7,061 bases of DNA from a bacterium (GCA_020056125.1 JAGVIJ010000091.1:1-7061); one strand, 5' to 3'; positions 1 to 5,911 are shown, counted from the stretch's first letter. The notes: generated from the letters alone by a model not told the origin. Numbers and translations are program-made.

Positions 1-138
1 AAAATTAAAGAATTGAAAAGAAAATTGTTTTGCTTTGCTCGCCGAGTTTCGGCGGGCGGAAACGCTGGGGCGGGGTTTCAAATCATTCGAGCGATTTTCG
101 CTCGAAAAAGGTTCGAGCTTCGTTCAGCAATTGCGACC
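1..138. other. Non-coding region with two hairpins upstream of uppS
   Basis: No recognisable gene is seen here. Two stem-loops can be drawn. The first pairs 34-45 with 49-60, giving 12 pairs including three G-T wobbles and a 3-base loop. The second pairs 86-94 with 98-106, giving 9 perfect pairs around a TTT loop. Frame 1 is open from the window edge to a TGA at 172-174 (57 codons). That could be the tail of an upstream gene, but the strong hairpins and the lack of any familiar motif argue against it. Any gene lying upstream of the window probably ends at or before this stretch. Confidence 0.4.
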
Positions 139-170
139 ATAAAAATGCCATCAGACGATGGTGTTTTTAT
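139..170. terminator. Rho-independent terminator, possibly bidirectional
   Basis: A 14-pair stem joins 139-152 to 157-170 around a 4-base AGAC loop, with two G-T wobbles. The left arm carries a run of five A and the right arm a run of five T, so the hairpin can end transcripts coming from upstream and might also work on the opposite strand. It separates whatever precedes the window from the uppS promoter. Confidence 0.7.
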
Positions 171-206
171 TTGAGGAGGTTGGGCTGAAAGTTCGATGAT
201 CAATTA

Positions 207-235
207 TTGACCAGACTGGATTATTTTTATACTAT
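207..235 (+). promoter_or_regulatory. Likely uppS promoter, near-leaderless
   Basis: TTGACC at 207-212 resembles a -35 box, and TACTAT at 230-235 lies 17 bases further on as a -10 box. An overlapping TATACT at 228-233 would give a 15-base spacer. Transcription would then start around 242, only a few bases before the ATG at 245. No Shine-Dalgarno sequence lies in front of that ATG, which fits a leaderless or nearly leaderless message. Confidence 0.5.
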
Positions 236-244
236 CTCTAAGTT

Positions 245-949
245 ATGGCCGATGAAACGAAAACAGCGCCGCTGACCCATTTAGCCATCATTATGGACGG
301 CAACCGCCGTTGGGCTAAAGAGCGCGGATTATTAACCAGCCAGGGGCACTTGGCCGGTTATGAGCGCCTAAAAGAAATGGGCGATTGGTGTTTGGCGCGC
401 GGCATCAAAGTGTTCACGGTCTTTGCCTTCTCCACGGAAAATTGGAAGCGCGCGGATGACGAGGTGGGATTTTTAATGGATTTATTGGAACGCGCTTTGA
501 CCGAGGAGTTGGCGCAATTCCATGGCAAAGGCGTGCGCATGAAAATTCTGGGCCAGCGCCAAGGTTTGCGTCCATCCATTTTGCGCGCCATTGACAATGC
601 CGAAGAAAAAACCAAAAACAATACGCGCGCCACTTTTTGCATTTGTTTGAATTACGGCGGTCGGCAGGAAATTGTTGACGCGTATAAAAAGTTGATGGAG
701 CGCGGAGTTTCGGCTGATCAAATCAACGAGGCCGCAATTCAATCGGCCATGTATTGGCCGGACATGCCTGATCCTGATTTGATTGTTCGCACTTCGGGCG
801 AAGAGCGCTTATCCGGATTTTTGCTCTGGGTCAGCGCATACAGTGAATTTTATTGGTGCCAAAAGCACTGGCCGGATTTTGATGAAGCGGAGTTGGATCA
901 AGCGCTGGCTGTTTATTCCCAGCGCAAACGAAGATTCGGAGGGGGTTGA
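245..949 (+). CDS. uppS: Isoprenyl transferase (undecaprenyl diphosphate synthase)
   Basis: This cis-prenyltransferase adds isopentenyl units to farnesyl diphosphate, making the undecaprenyl diphosphate that becomes the lipid carrier for peptidoglycan and other wall polymers. It acts at the cytoplasmic face of the membrane. The 234-residue length is normal for the family. The MDGNRRW motif with the catalytic Asp18 is present, followed by FSTENW (62-67), NYGGRQEI (136-143) and RTSGEERLSGFLLW (182-195). By comparison with the E. coli enzyme as I remember it, Ser63, Glu73, Arg182, Glu186, Arg188 and Glu201 match the known active-site positions, so it should be active. A Gly at 191 stands where Asn is usual. 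The start is fixed by an in-frame TAA at 239-241, just upstream of the ATG. There is no Shine-Dalgarno. It lies near other wall-synthesis genes but is separated from them by a distinct small gene and terminator. Confidence 0.96.
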   Translation: MADETKTAPLTHLAIIMDGNRRWAKERGLLTSQGHLAGYERLKEMGDWCLARGIKVFTVFAFSTENWKRADDEVGFLMDLLERALTEELAQFHGKGVRMKILGQRQGLRPSILRAIDNAEEKTKNNTRATFCICLNYGGRQEIVDAYKKLMERGVSADQINEAAIQSAMYWPDMPDPDLIVRTSGEERLSGFLLWVSAYSEFYWCQKHWPDFDEAELDQALAVYSQRKRRFGGG

Positions 950-987
950 CAATCCTCTCTTTTTATGTCATTTTGCACGTAAGGAGG
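946..987 (+). promoter_or_regulatory. Possible promoter (-35 TTGACA) and strong Shine-Dalgarno
   Basis: A perfect -35 consensus TTGACA (946-951) overlaps the uppS stop codon. The matching -10 is weak: 16 to 17 bases downstream only TCATTT or CATTTT is found, so the promoter call is tentative. The AAGGAGG at 981-987 is a full Shine-Dalgarno placed 6 bases before the ATG at 994. It decides the start of the next gene and is the only ideal ribosome-binding site in front of a gene in this window. Confidence 0.5.
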
Positions 988-993
988 CAGAGT

Positions 994-1284
994 ATGAGAT
1001 TGTTCGACAACGAGGAGTCGGTTCTCATTATCCTGAAGGACGAGGACGACTGGATGAGCGTGCAGGACATGGCGGAGGCATCCCGAGAGAAGCTGGCGCC
1101 CATGGCAGTCTCGGTGAATCTGGTCACTCTGCTCGATCAGAAGCTGGTGGAGAGCCGGATGGAGACCGACGAGGAGATGGAACAGCACGACGTGCTCCGC
1201 CAGAAGCTCTACAAGATCACGGACAAGGGGAGGGGGGTGGCGGGCCTAGGCCATCTCTGTTCGCTCGCTTGCTTACTTGAGTAG
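994..1284 (+). CDS. Small winged-helix protein, PadR-like regulator candidate
   Basis: This 96-residue protein probably has a DNA-binding winged-helix fold. An N-terminal helix (SVLIILKDEDDWMS) leads to a middle helix pair and a putative recognition segment (VTLLDQKLVESR). It ends with the wing signature LYKITDKGR near residue 75, much as in PadR-type repressors. No catalytic motif is visible. I chose the ATG at 994 because of the ideal AAGGAGG in front of it; the open frame reaches back to 946 but that part has no translation signal. Codon use is strikingly different from the neighbours: about 87% G or C at third positions over the first 80 codons, Lys always AAG (6 of 6), Glu almost always GAG (10 of 11). 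This suggests either recent transfer or codon choice for high expression. The C-terminal 18 residues, beyond the wing, are not family-like. Its target cannot be read from the sequence. Confidence 0.65.
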   Translation: MRLFDNEESVLIILKDEDDWMSVQDMAEASREKLAPMAVSVNLVTLLDQKLVESRMETDEEMEQHDVLRQKLYKITDKGRGVAGLGHLCSLACLLE

Positions 1285-1308
1285 CCAATTGCTTTGGCTG
1301 CTTTTTTT
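1283..1308 (+). terminator. Rho-independent terminator of the PadR-like gene
   Basis: AGCCAA at 1283-1288 pairs with TTGGCT at 1294-1299 around a 5-base loop. A run of seven T follows at 1302-1308. The stem begins inside the stop codon of the preceding gene, so that gene is probably transcribed as a short single-gene unit. Confidence 0.75.
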
Positions 1309-1312
1309 GTTT

Positions 1313-1339
1313 GTACGCAGGCTAAAGTCCTGCGGCTAC
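1313..1339. repeat. REP-like palindrome
   Basis: CGCAGG at 1316-1321 pairs with CCTGCG at 1329-1334 around a 7-base loop. GTA at 1313-1315 pairs with TAC at 1337-1339, leaving a 2-base GC bulge on the right. The core, GCAGGCTAAAG followed by CCTGCGGCTAC, resembles a palindrome I remember as dispersed in many bacterial genomes and linked to REP-associated transposases. Here the left arm seems to have lost two bases. No other full copy is in this window. Confidence 0.5.
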
Positions 1340-1358
1340 CCGGCTTTTTTGTTTTTTG

Positions 1359-1367
1359 TGCTATTAT
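1359..1367 (+). promoter_or_regulatory. Extended -10 promoter for the envelope operon
   Basis: TGC at 1359-1361 followed by TATTAT at 1362-1367 forms an extended -10 element with five of six consensus bases. No good -35 lies at the right distance, which extended -10 promoters can tolerate. Six bases separate the hexamer from the ATG at 1374, so transcription would begin at or next to the start codon, giving a leaderless mRNA. Confidence 0.55.
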
Positions 1368-1373
1368 TTTGAC

Positions 1374-2483
1374 ATGAGACGAATACTTCTCGTAATTTTG
1401 GGTATTGTTTTGGCGCTGATCATCGCGGTGTTATGGTGGTTGTTCCGCGACACGCCGGAAAAAGTCCTGCGCGACGGTTTAAAAAATTTATTGGCTGCGC
1501 AAAGCGTTGAGCAGATAACTTGGGAGGTGGCTTGGAGCGATCCGCAAACGCGCATCACCACGGGCGTGAATTTTGCCGGGCAGGTTAATGCGAAAGACAT
1601 GGCTCGTCCGCAATTTTTGGGCGTGGTGGAATTAGGCGATGGCGTGGCGGTTGGCGCGCAAATCGCGGATCTGGTTTTGATCTCGGATAAAATCGCGGTG
1701 CGGCCGCGCCGCGTTACGGCCGAATATTTGTCGCAATATAAAATCTTGTCAGGCGATACGGAAAATAAAAATTTTATTTATTTCAGCCGCGACAAGTTAT
1801 TGTCCGATCAAAAGTTGGATCATTTCACAGCTCAAGGCGAACCGTCGGAGATTCGCATTCAAGCCTCGGCTTTTTCCGGCGCTGTGTCCGTGGCCGGGGA
1901 TTGGAAAAAGCAACGCGCGGTTTATTTTGGCCTGCGCAAAATCAGCGCGCGCTTGGCCACTGTGCCGTTCCGCATCAACGAATCAACCATGCGTTCCACG
2001 CTCACTTCTTTCTTAAAAACATGGCGCGACGTGAAATTAGCTCCGGCTGATTTGCAGTGGATCAATCGTTCAAGCCAAGGCTTGGCGCGCGGTTTGTTCT
2101 CTTTAACCGTGGATCAAAGTTCGCGCTTGCCCGTTTCTTTAGAGGGCGAGTGGCCTGTGTTGGATGATCAAGAGCACGAACTTTTTCGCGTGCGCGTGAA
2201 GTTGGCGCTTCAAGGTTTAAACCAGCCCGTGAACATCGCTTTGCCCGAGAACGCCAAAGACGCGACCAAAACAATTTTGAAAACCAGTCCGTCCAAAGCC
2301 GCTTTGCCCAGCGCTTCAGCGCGTACCGGATCCAGCACGGGCGTCGAAATACCATTCGGCTCTCCGACTACTTTGGATTCTTCCATTGTATTTGATACTT
2401 CCACGCGGGAATATGTGGATGTGGAGAATATTGATCTCTGGCACAAGTACATGGAGGAGTTGAAGAAAAAGAAAGAGCAGTAA
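1374..2483 (+). CDS. Membrane-anchored extracytoplasmic protein, function unknown
   Basis: I do not recognise a named family. The 369-residue protein starts with two Arg and one long hydrophobic helix (about residues 4-23), and the rest is predicted to lie outside the membrane. The body alternates beta-strand-like segments such as ITWEVAW and PVSLEGEWPV, loosely like the LppX/LprG-type folds that bind lipids, but this resemblance is weak. A Ser/Thr/Ala-rich linker (about residues 300-330) leads to a charged tail ending in KKKKEQ. The ATG at 1374 is preferred to an in-frame TTG at 1356 because the -10 promoter hexamer lies between them and the hydrophobic segment then starts right after the N-terminus. 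It is the first gene of a probable operon: the penicillin-binding protein gene follows 19 bases after its stop. That position suggests a wall-related role, but this is only inferred from context. Confidence 0.8.
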   Translation: MRRILLVILGIVLALIIAVLWWLFRDTPEKVLRDGLKNLLAAQSVEQITWEVAWSDPQTRITTGVNFAGQVNAKDMARPQFLGVVELGDGVAVGAQIADLVLISDKIAVRPRRVTAEYLSQYKILSGDTENKNFIYFSRDKLLSDQKLDHFTAQGEPSEIRIQASAFSGAVSVAGDWKKQRAVYFGLRKISARLATVPFRINESTMRSTLTSFLKTWRDVKLAPADLQWINRSSQGLARGLFSLTVDQSSRLPVSLEGEWPVLDDQEHELFRVRVKLALQGLNQPVNIALPENAKDATKTILKTSPSKAALPSASARTGSSTGVEIPFGSPTTLDSSIVFDTSTREYVDVENIDLWHKYMEELKKKKEQ

Positions 2484-2502
2484 GTTTGTTCCGCGATTTT
2501 TT

Positions 2503-4251
2503 ATGTTGCATCCGGCTCATTATTCGTTTGGCAATCCCATCACGTGGTCAAAAACCAGATGGTTTTTGTTATATGTTTTTGTCTTGTTTTTAGGAGCGTT
2601 AATCGTTTTGAAGTTGGGCTATCTCCAACTCTATGAGCATAAATTTTATGAGGTCTTAGCATCAGACCAACACGATCTTGAAACCCAGCTTTTGCCCGAG
2701 CGGGGCAGGATTTTAGTGCGCGATCGCGCGGATGGCCAACTCTATCCTTTGGCCGCAAACCGCGAAGCGTGGACCATTTACGCCTCGCCCAAAGATTTGG
2801 AGGATCCCATCGCCGTGGCGCATGAGCTGGCCGCGCTCGTGAATGTGCCGGATGTGGATTTGGTGGCGCGCTTGAACAAGCCGGATGATCCGTATGAGTT
2901 GATTGTGAAAAATGCTTCCAAAGATTTGATGGATCAGGTCAAACAAAAAAATTTGCATGGCATCGGCTTTGTGCGGACCAGCGCGCGTTTTTATCCGGAG
3001 TTGGGCTCCAGCGGCCAGTTGATCGGCTTTGTGGGGCAAAATGATCAGGGTTTGCCCACGGGCAAATATGGCATTGAAGGCGCATTCGATGAATTGTTGG
3101 CCGGTAAAATCGGATCATTGTTTGCGGAGAAGGATGCGAGCGGCCGGCGACTGGCTTTAGGCAATACGGCTATCACAGCCGCAGTGAATGGAGCAGACGT
3201 GGTGCTCACCATCGATCGCGCTATCCAATATGAAACCTGCAAAAATATCCGAGCGGCTGTGGAAAAACATGGGGCTGATTCAGGCTCCATTGTGATTATG
3301 GATCCGCGCACCGGCGCTGTCCTAGCCATGTGTTCTTATCCTGATTTTGATCCGGCGGAATATGGAAAAACCAAAGACGTGGCGGCCTTTAACAATCCGG
3401 TGAACTTGCATGCCTATGAACCGGGTTCGGTGTTCAAGCCATTTGTTATGGCCGCGGGTTTGAATTTGGAAAAAATAAATCCCAAGTCAACTTATGTGGA
3501 TGAGGGTTTTGAAAAATTCGATAAATATACGGTGCGCAATTCAGACGGCAAAGCCTATGGCTTGCAAACTATGACTCAAGTGCTGGAAAATTCTTTGAAT
3601 ACCGGAACTATTTTTGTCCAACGGCTGGTGGGCAAGGACGCGTTTCGTGAATATGTGGAGGCGTTTGGTTTTGGCGAAAAAACCAACATTGAATTATCGC
3701 CTGAAAGCAAGGGAGATATTTCTTCGTTGTCTAAAAAGGGCGACATCTACGCGGCTACGGGTTCATACGGCCAAGGGTTGACCGTGACACCCATCCAGTT
3801 GGTCACGGCCTTTGGCGCACTGGCTAATGGCGGCAAATTATTTCGGCCATACGTGATTGATGAAATCATCTATCCGGATGGCACGCGTGAACGCACTAAG
3901 CCGCAAGAAATTGCACACCCGATTGATTCCCGATCGTCGCGTTTGATTTCGGGCATGCTGACCTCGGTGGTGGAAAATGGACATGGCAAGCGCGCGGGCG
4001 TGCCGGGTTATTGGGTGGCCGGTAAAACCGGTACGGCGCAGGTGGCGCGCAAAGATGGGCCGGGTTATGAAATTGATAAAACCGTCGGTTCTTTTGCCGG
4101 ATTTGCGCCGGCGACCGACCCGCGTTTTGTCATGTTGGTCAAAATCGATAACCCGCGCGATGTGCAATGGGCTGAATCTTCGGCTGCGCCGTTGTTTGGA
4201 CAAATGGCCAAATTTCTGCTGACATATCTGCAGATCCCACCCGAACGTTAG
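2503..4251 (+). CDS. Class B penicillin-binding protein, FtsI/PBP2-type transpeptidase
   Basis: This enzyme cross-links peptidoglycan by D,D-transpeptidation outside the membrane. The 582-residue protein has a short cytoplasmic tail, one membrane helix (about 20-40), a PBP dimerisation domain (about 60-220, beginning near LLPERGRI) and a transpeptidase domain (about 240-575). All three penicillin-binding motifs are intact: SVFK with nucleophile Ser309 and Lys312, SLN at 364-366, and KTG at 508-510 within GKTGTAQV. There is no glycosyltransferase domain and no PASTA domain, so it is class B. It is closer in feel to FtsI (septal) than to the elongation PBP2, but I cannot separate them safely, so no gene symbol is given. 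The ATG at 2503 has no Shine-Dalgarno. The 19-base gap from the previous gene implies co-transcription with it, and the MurF-type gene follows 52 bases downstream. Confidence 0.93.
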   Translation: MLHPAHYSFGNPITWSKTRWFLLYVFVLFLGALIVLKLGYLQLYEHKFYEVLASDQHDLETQLLPERGRILVRDRADGQLYPLAANREAWTIYASPKDLEDPIAVAHELAALVNVPDVDLVARLNKPDDPYELIVKNASKDLMDQVKQKNLHGIGFVRTSARFYPELGSSGQLIGFVGQNDQGLPTGKYGIEGAFDELLAGKIGSLFAEKDASGRRLALGNTAITAAVNGADVVLTIDRAIQYETCKNIRAAVEKHGADSGSIVIMDPRTGAVLAMCSYPDFDPAEYGKTKDVAAFNNPVNLHAYEPGSVFKPFVMAAGLNLEKINPKSTYVDEGFEKFDKYTVRNSDGKAYGLQTMTQVLENSLNTGTIFVQRLVGKDAFREYVEAFGFGEKTNIELSPESKGDISSLSKKGDIYAATGSYGQGLTVTPIQLVTAFGALANGGKLFRPYVIDEIIYPDGTRERTKPQEIAHPIDSRSSRLISGMLTSVVENGHGKRAGVPGYWVAGKTGTAQVARKDGPGYEIDKTVGSFAGFAPATDPRFVMLVKIDNPRDVQWAESSAAPLFGQMAKFLLTYLQIPPER

Positions 4252-4258
4252 GTGGATT

Positions 4259-4286
4259 AGAGACAGGGAGCAAGAGACAAGGAACA
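4259..4286. repeat. Tandem 14-base repeat between the PBP and murF genes
   Basis: AGAGACAGGGAGCA (4259-4272) is followed directly by AGAGACAAGGAACA (4273-4286), 12 of 14 bases identical. The purine-rich array lies just after the PBP stop codon. The second unit contains AAGGA, which could act as a weak ribosome-binding site for the downstream start region. Confidence 0.7.
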
Positions 4287-4292
4287 AGAAAA

Positions 4293-4307
4293 ATGTTTAC
4301 ACTATGA
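4293..4307 (+). other. Possible four-codon leader ORF coupled to murF
   Basis: An ATG at 4293 begins the reading frame MFTL and stops at the TGA of 4305-4307, which overlaps the murF ATG (4304-4306) as ATGA. AAGGA at 4279-4283 stands 9 bases ahead, a proper Shine-Dalgarno distance. Translation of this tiny frame could deliver ribosomes to the murF start. It may equally be chance. Confidence 0.25.
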
Positions 4308-5599
4308 AAAGGTTATTGCAAAAATTTTTAGGCGCTTGCGCACGGCGCGCCATTCTACGCGAAAAACCGCGCGTGATTGCCATTGCCGGATCAGTGGGCA
4401 AAACTTCCACCAAACACGCCATCGGTATTGCGCTCGGAGCCGGGGAGCCGGGGAGTAAGATTCGGGTTTCAGCGCACAATTATAATAATGAGTGGGGCGT
4501 GCCCCTGACTATTTTTAACCGCCATGCGCCGGGTAAAAATATTTTTTTGTGGCTGGGACTTTTATTTCGAGCGCTTGGATTTTATTTGGGCTGGTGCAAG
4601 ATCGGCGCGCGAACTTTGGTTTTGGAATACGCCACAGATCATCCGGGTGATTTGGCGTATCTCTCGTCCATCGCGCATCCGGGCTTTGCCATCTTAACCG
4701 CCATCGGCCCCGAACACACGGAATTTTTTTCTACAGTCCAAGCCGTGGCTGAAGAGGAGCGATCTTTGATTAGCGATTTGAGTCGCGATGATATTGCTAT
4801 TTTGAATTGCGATGATCCTGAAGTGATGCAAGCTAAAAAATCCACTCAAGCGCGCGTGGTAACTTTTGGCGAATGTGAACCAGCGGATATCCAATTGATC
4901 TCATCGCGTTTGATGCTGAATGAGCAGGAACCCGGCGCTTCCAGTTTGGAAATCAAAGTTTCAGCCATTGCCAAACCAGTGCGCTTTCATTTGCAAGGCG
5001 TGTTTGGCAAACCGCACGCTTTGGCCGCCACGGCCGCGCTGGCTGTGGCCCATGCTTTGGATGTGGATTTTTCCGAAGCAGCCGCGCGTTTAGCCGAGGA
5101 ATATCAGGGCATGCCCGGACGCACGCGCATCATCCAAGGGATCAAGCGCACCGTGTTGTTGGACGACAGTTATAATTCTTCGCCTTTGGCCGCGCATTCC
5201 GCAATATGGGACTTGGCGCGCTTCCCTGTAGCTGAAAATAATAAAAGGATTGCGGCCTTGGGAGATATGTTGGAATTGGGGAATTTGGCCGAGAGTTCGC
5301 ATGAGGAATTGGGACGTTTCATCGCCACTGCGGGCATTGACTTACTCGTAGTTTGTGGTACACTCGCGCAGATTGCAGGGGATGCGGCTAAGGAGGCGGG
5401 GATGAGTGAAGATCGCATTGCGGTTTTTCCGAATAGCGCCGAAGCCGGATTGTTTTTGCAGGGACGCATCAAGCCCGGCGATGTGATTTTAATCAAGGGA
5501 TCACAAGGCAGTCGCATGGAGAGAATCACTAAAGAGTTGATGGCTGAACCCTTGCGCGCTTCGGAATTATTAGTGAGACACGGGAGAGAGTGGGAATAG
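4304..5599 (+). CDS. murF: MurF-type Mur ligase lacking the usual N-terminal domain
   Basis: MurF joins D-Ala-D-Ala to the UDP-MurNAc-tripeptide, using ATP in the cytoplasm, and so finishes the peptidoglycan precursor. The 431 residues show the ATP-binding loop GSVGKTS (29-35), YNNEWGVPLTIF (60-71), DDSYNSSP (287-294), GDMLELG (320-326) and KGSQGSRME (398-406). The last three are typical of MurF. The P-loop lies only about 29 residues from the start, whereas E. coli MurF has roughly 105 residues before it, so the UDP-substrate-binding domain is absent. Instead there is a hydrophobic stretch (about 79-97) inside the ATPase domain that may touch the membrane. The lysine that is carbamylated in other Mur ligases aligns by eye with Glu152. 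These oddities leave room for a related, non-MurF ligase role, though the wall-synthesis neighbours support MurF. There is no upstream in-frame extension in evidence that would supply the missing domain. Confidence 0.82.
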   Translation: MKRLLQKFLGACARRAILREKPRVIAIAGSVGKTSTKHAIGIALGAGEPGSKIRVSAHNYNNEWGVPLTIFNRHAPGKNIFLWLGLLFRALGFYLGWCKIGARTLVLEYATDHPGDLAYLSSIAHPGFAILTAIGPEHTEFFSTVQAVAEEERSLISDLSRDDIAILNCDDPEVMQAKKSTQARVVTFGECEPADIQLISSRLMLNEQEPGASSLEIKVSAIAKPVRFHLQGVFGKPHALAATAALAVAHALDVDFSEAAARLAEEYQGMPGRTRIIQGIKRTVLLDDSYNSSPLAAHSAIWDLARFPVAENNKRIAALGDMLELGNLAESSHEELGRFIATAGIDLLVVCGTLAQIAGDAAKEAGMSEDRIAVFPNSAEAGLFLQGRIKPGDVILIKGSQGSRMERITKELMAEPLRASELLVRHGREWE

Positions 5600-5618
5600 A
5601 GTCGAATCTCGGAGTTCG

Positions 5619-5638
5619 CCTGTCTGCCGGCAGGCAGG
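5619..5638. repeat. 20-base GC-rich palindrome after murF
   Basis: The two halves, CCTGTCTGCC and GGCAGGCAGG, are reverse complements apart from one T-G wobble. No T run follows, so it is not a standard terminator. I remember similar CCTGCC/GGCAGG palindromes as dispersed repeats in Parcubacteria-like genomes, but cannot confirm that here. Confidence 0.6.
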
Positions 5639-5644
5639 AATGTC

Positions 5645-5694
5645 GAATTTCGAATAGGAAATCTAATTATTTAAAAGCCCGAAATTCGAAATTC
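5645..5694. repeat. 11-base inverted repeat upstream of tRNA-Glu
   Basis: GAATTTCGAAT at 5645-5655 is the exact reverse complement of ATTCGAAATTC at 5684-5694, with 28 bases between. Together with the palindrome just before it, it fills most of the gap between murF and the tRNA gene. A clear tRNA promoter is not visible inside it. Confidence 0.6.
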
Positions 5695-5703
5695 CAATTA
5701 CAT

Positions 5704-5778
5704 GGCGCCTTCGTCTAATGGTCAGGACGTCAGGTTCTCATCCTGAAAATAGGGGTTCGATTCCCCTAGGCGCTACCA
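5704..5778 (+). tRNA. tRNA-Glu (anticodon CTC)
   Basis: The 75-base gene folds into a full cloverleaf. The acceptor stem pairs 5704-5710 with 5768-5774 (first pair G-T). The D stem pairs 5713-5716 with 5725-5728 around an 8-base loop. The anticodon stem pairs 5730-5734 with 5742-5746 and holds the loop TTCTCAT with anticodon CTC at 5737-5739, which reads GAG. The T stem pairs 5751-5755 with 5763-5767 around TTCGATT. The variable loop is 4 bases. The discriminator is A, and CCA is encoded at 5776-5778. All stems are intact, so it should be functional. Confidence 0.96.
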
Positions 5779-5885
5779 CGTAAAAAGCCTGCGCGCGAGC
5801 GGAGGCTTTTTACGTGCCCCGTGGCGACGAACGGTAGTGAGGAGTTTTACGGGGCATCGTATCAATTTGCGCAGGCTTCACGTGG
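5776..5885. repeat. Nested inverted-repeat element joined to the tRNA 3' end
   Basis: The ends of this 110-base stretch are inverted copies: CCACGT (5776-5781) with ACGTGG (5880-5885), and AAGCCTGCGC (5785-5794) with GCGCAGGCTT (5869-5878). Inside lies a second inverted repeat, GCCCCGT (5816-5822) with ACGGGGC (5849-5855). The outer pairing competes with the tRNA terminator hairpin for the same bases. It could be a small non-autonomous element sitting at the tRNA end, or a piece of regulatory RNA. No coding frame is seen in it. Confidence 0.5.
5777..5816. terminator. Terminator overlapping the tRNA 3' end
   Basis: A perfect 14-pair stem joins 5777-5790 to 5803-5816 around a 12-base GC-rich loop. 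The left arm has AAAAA and the right arm TTTTT, which suits termination in both directions. The stem starts inside the CCA of the tRNA, so terminator folding and tRNA 3'-end formation share bases. Confidence 0.7.
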
Positions 5886-5905
5886 CGCAGCCATTCGGAT
5901 AAAAT
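5877..5905 (+). promoter_or_regulatory. Promoter-like sequence for the GIY-YIG remnant
   Basis: TTCACG (5877-5882), a 17-base spacer and TAAAAT (5900-5905) form a plausible promoter with four and five consensus bases. The -10 box ends 6 bases before the ATG at 5912, the same leaderless layout seen at 1374. The -35 overlaps the right end of the nested inverted repeat. Confidence 0.4.
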
Positions 5906-5911
5906 AAAAGC

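Noticed and set aside
173..180. Perfect Shine-Dalgarno-like GAGGAGGT
   Set aside because: The nearest ATG (196) is 16 bases after GGAGG and opens only a four-codon frame. The uppS start is over 60 bases away, so it cannot serve that gene.
783..1280. Long + strand open frame spanning the end of uppS and the PadR-like gene
   Set aside because: It overlaps two well-supported genes in another frame, and its product is rich in Gly and Arg with no recognisable motif. The high GC of the 994 gene explains the lack of stops.
1356..1373. Upstream TTG start giving a longer form of the membrane protein
   Set aside because: The added residues would be encoded across the predicted -10 promoter hexamer, and the ATG at 1374 puts the signal anchor directly at the N-terminus.
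3838..4287. 149-codon open frame on the - strand inside the PBP gene
   Set aside because: It lies opposite the conserved transpeptidase region with the KTG motif, and its translation resembles no protein family.
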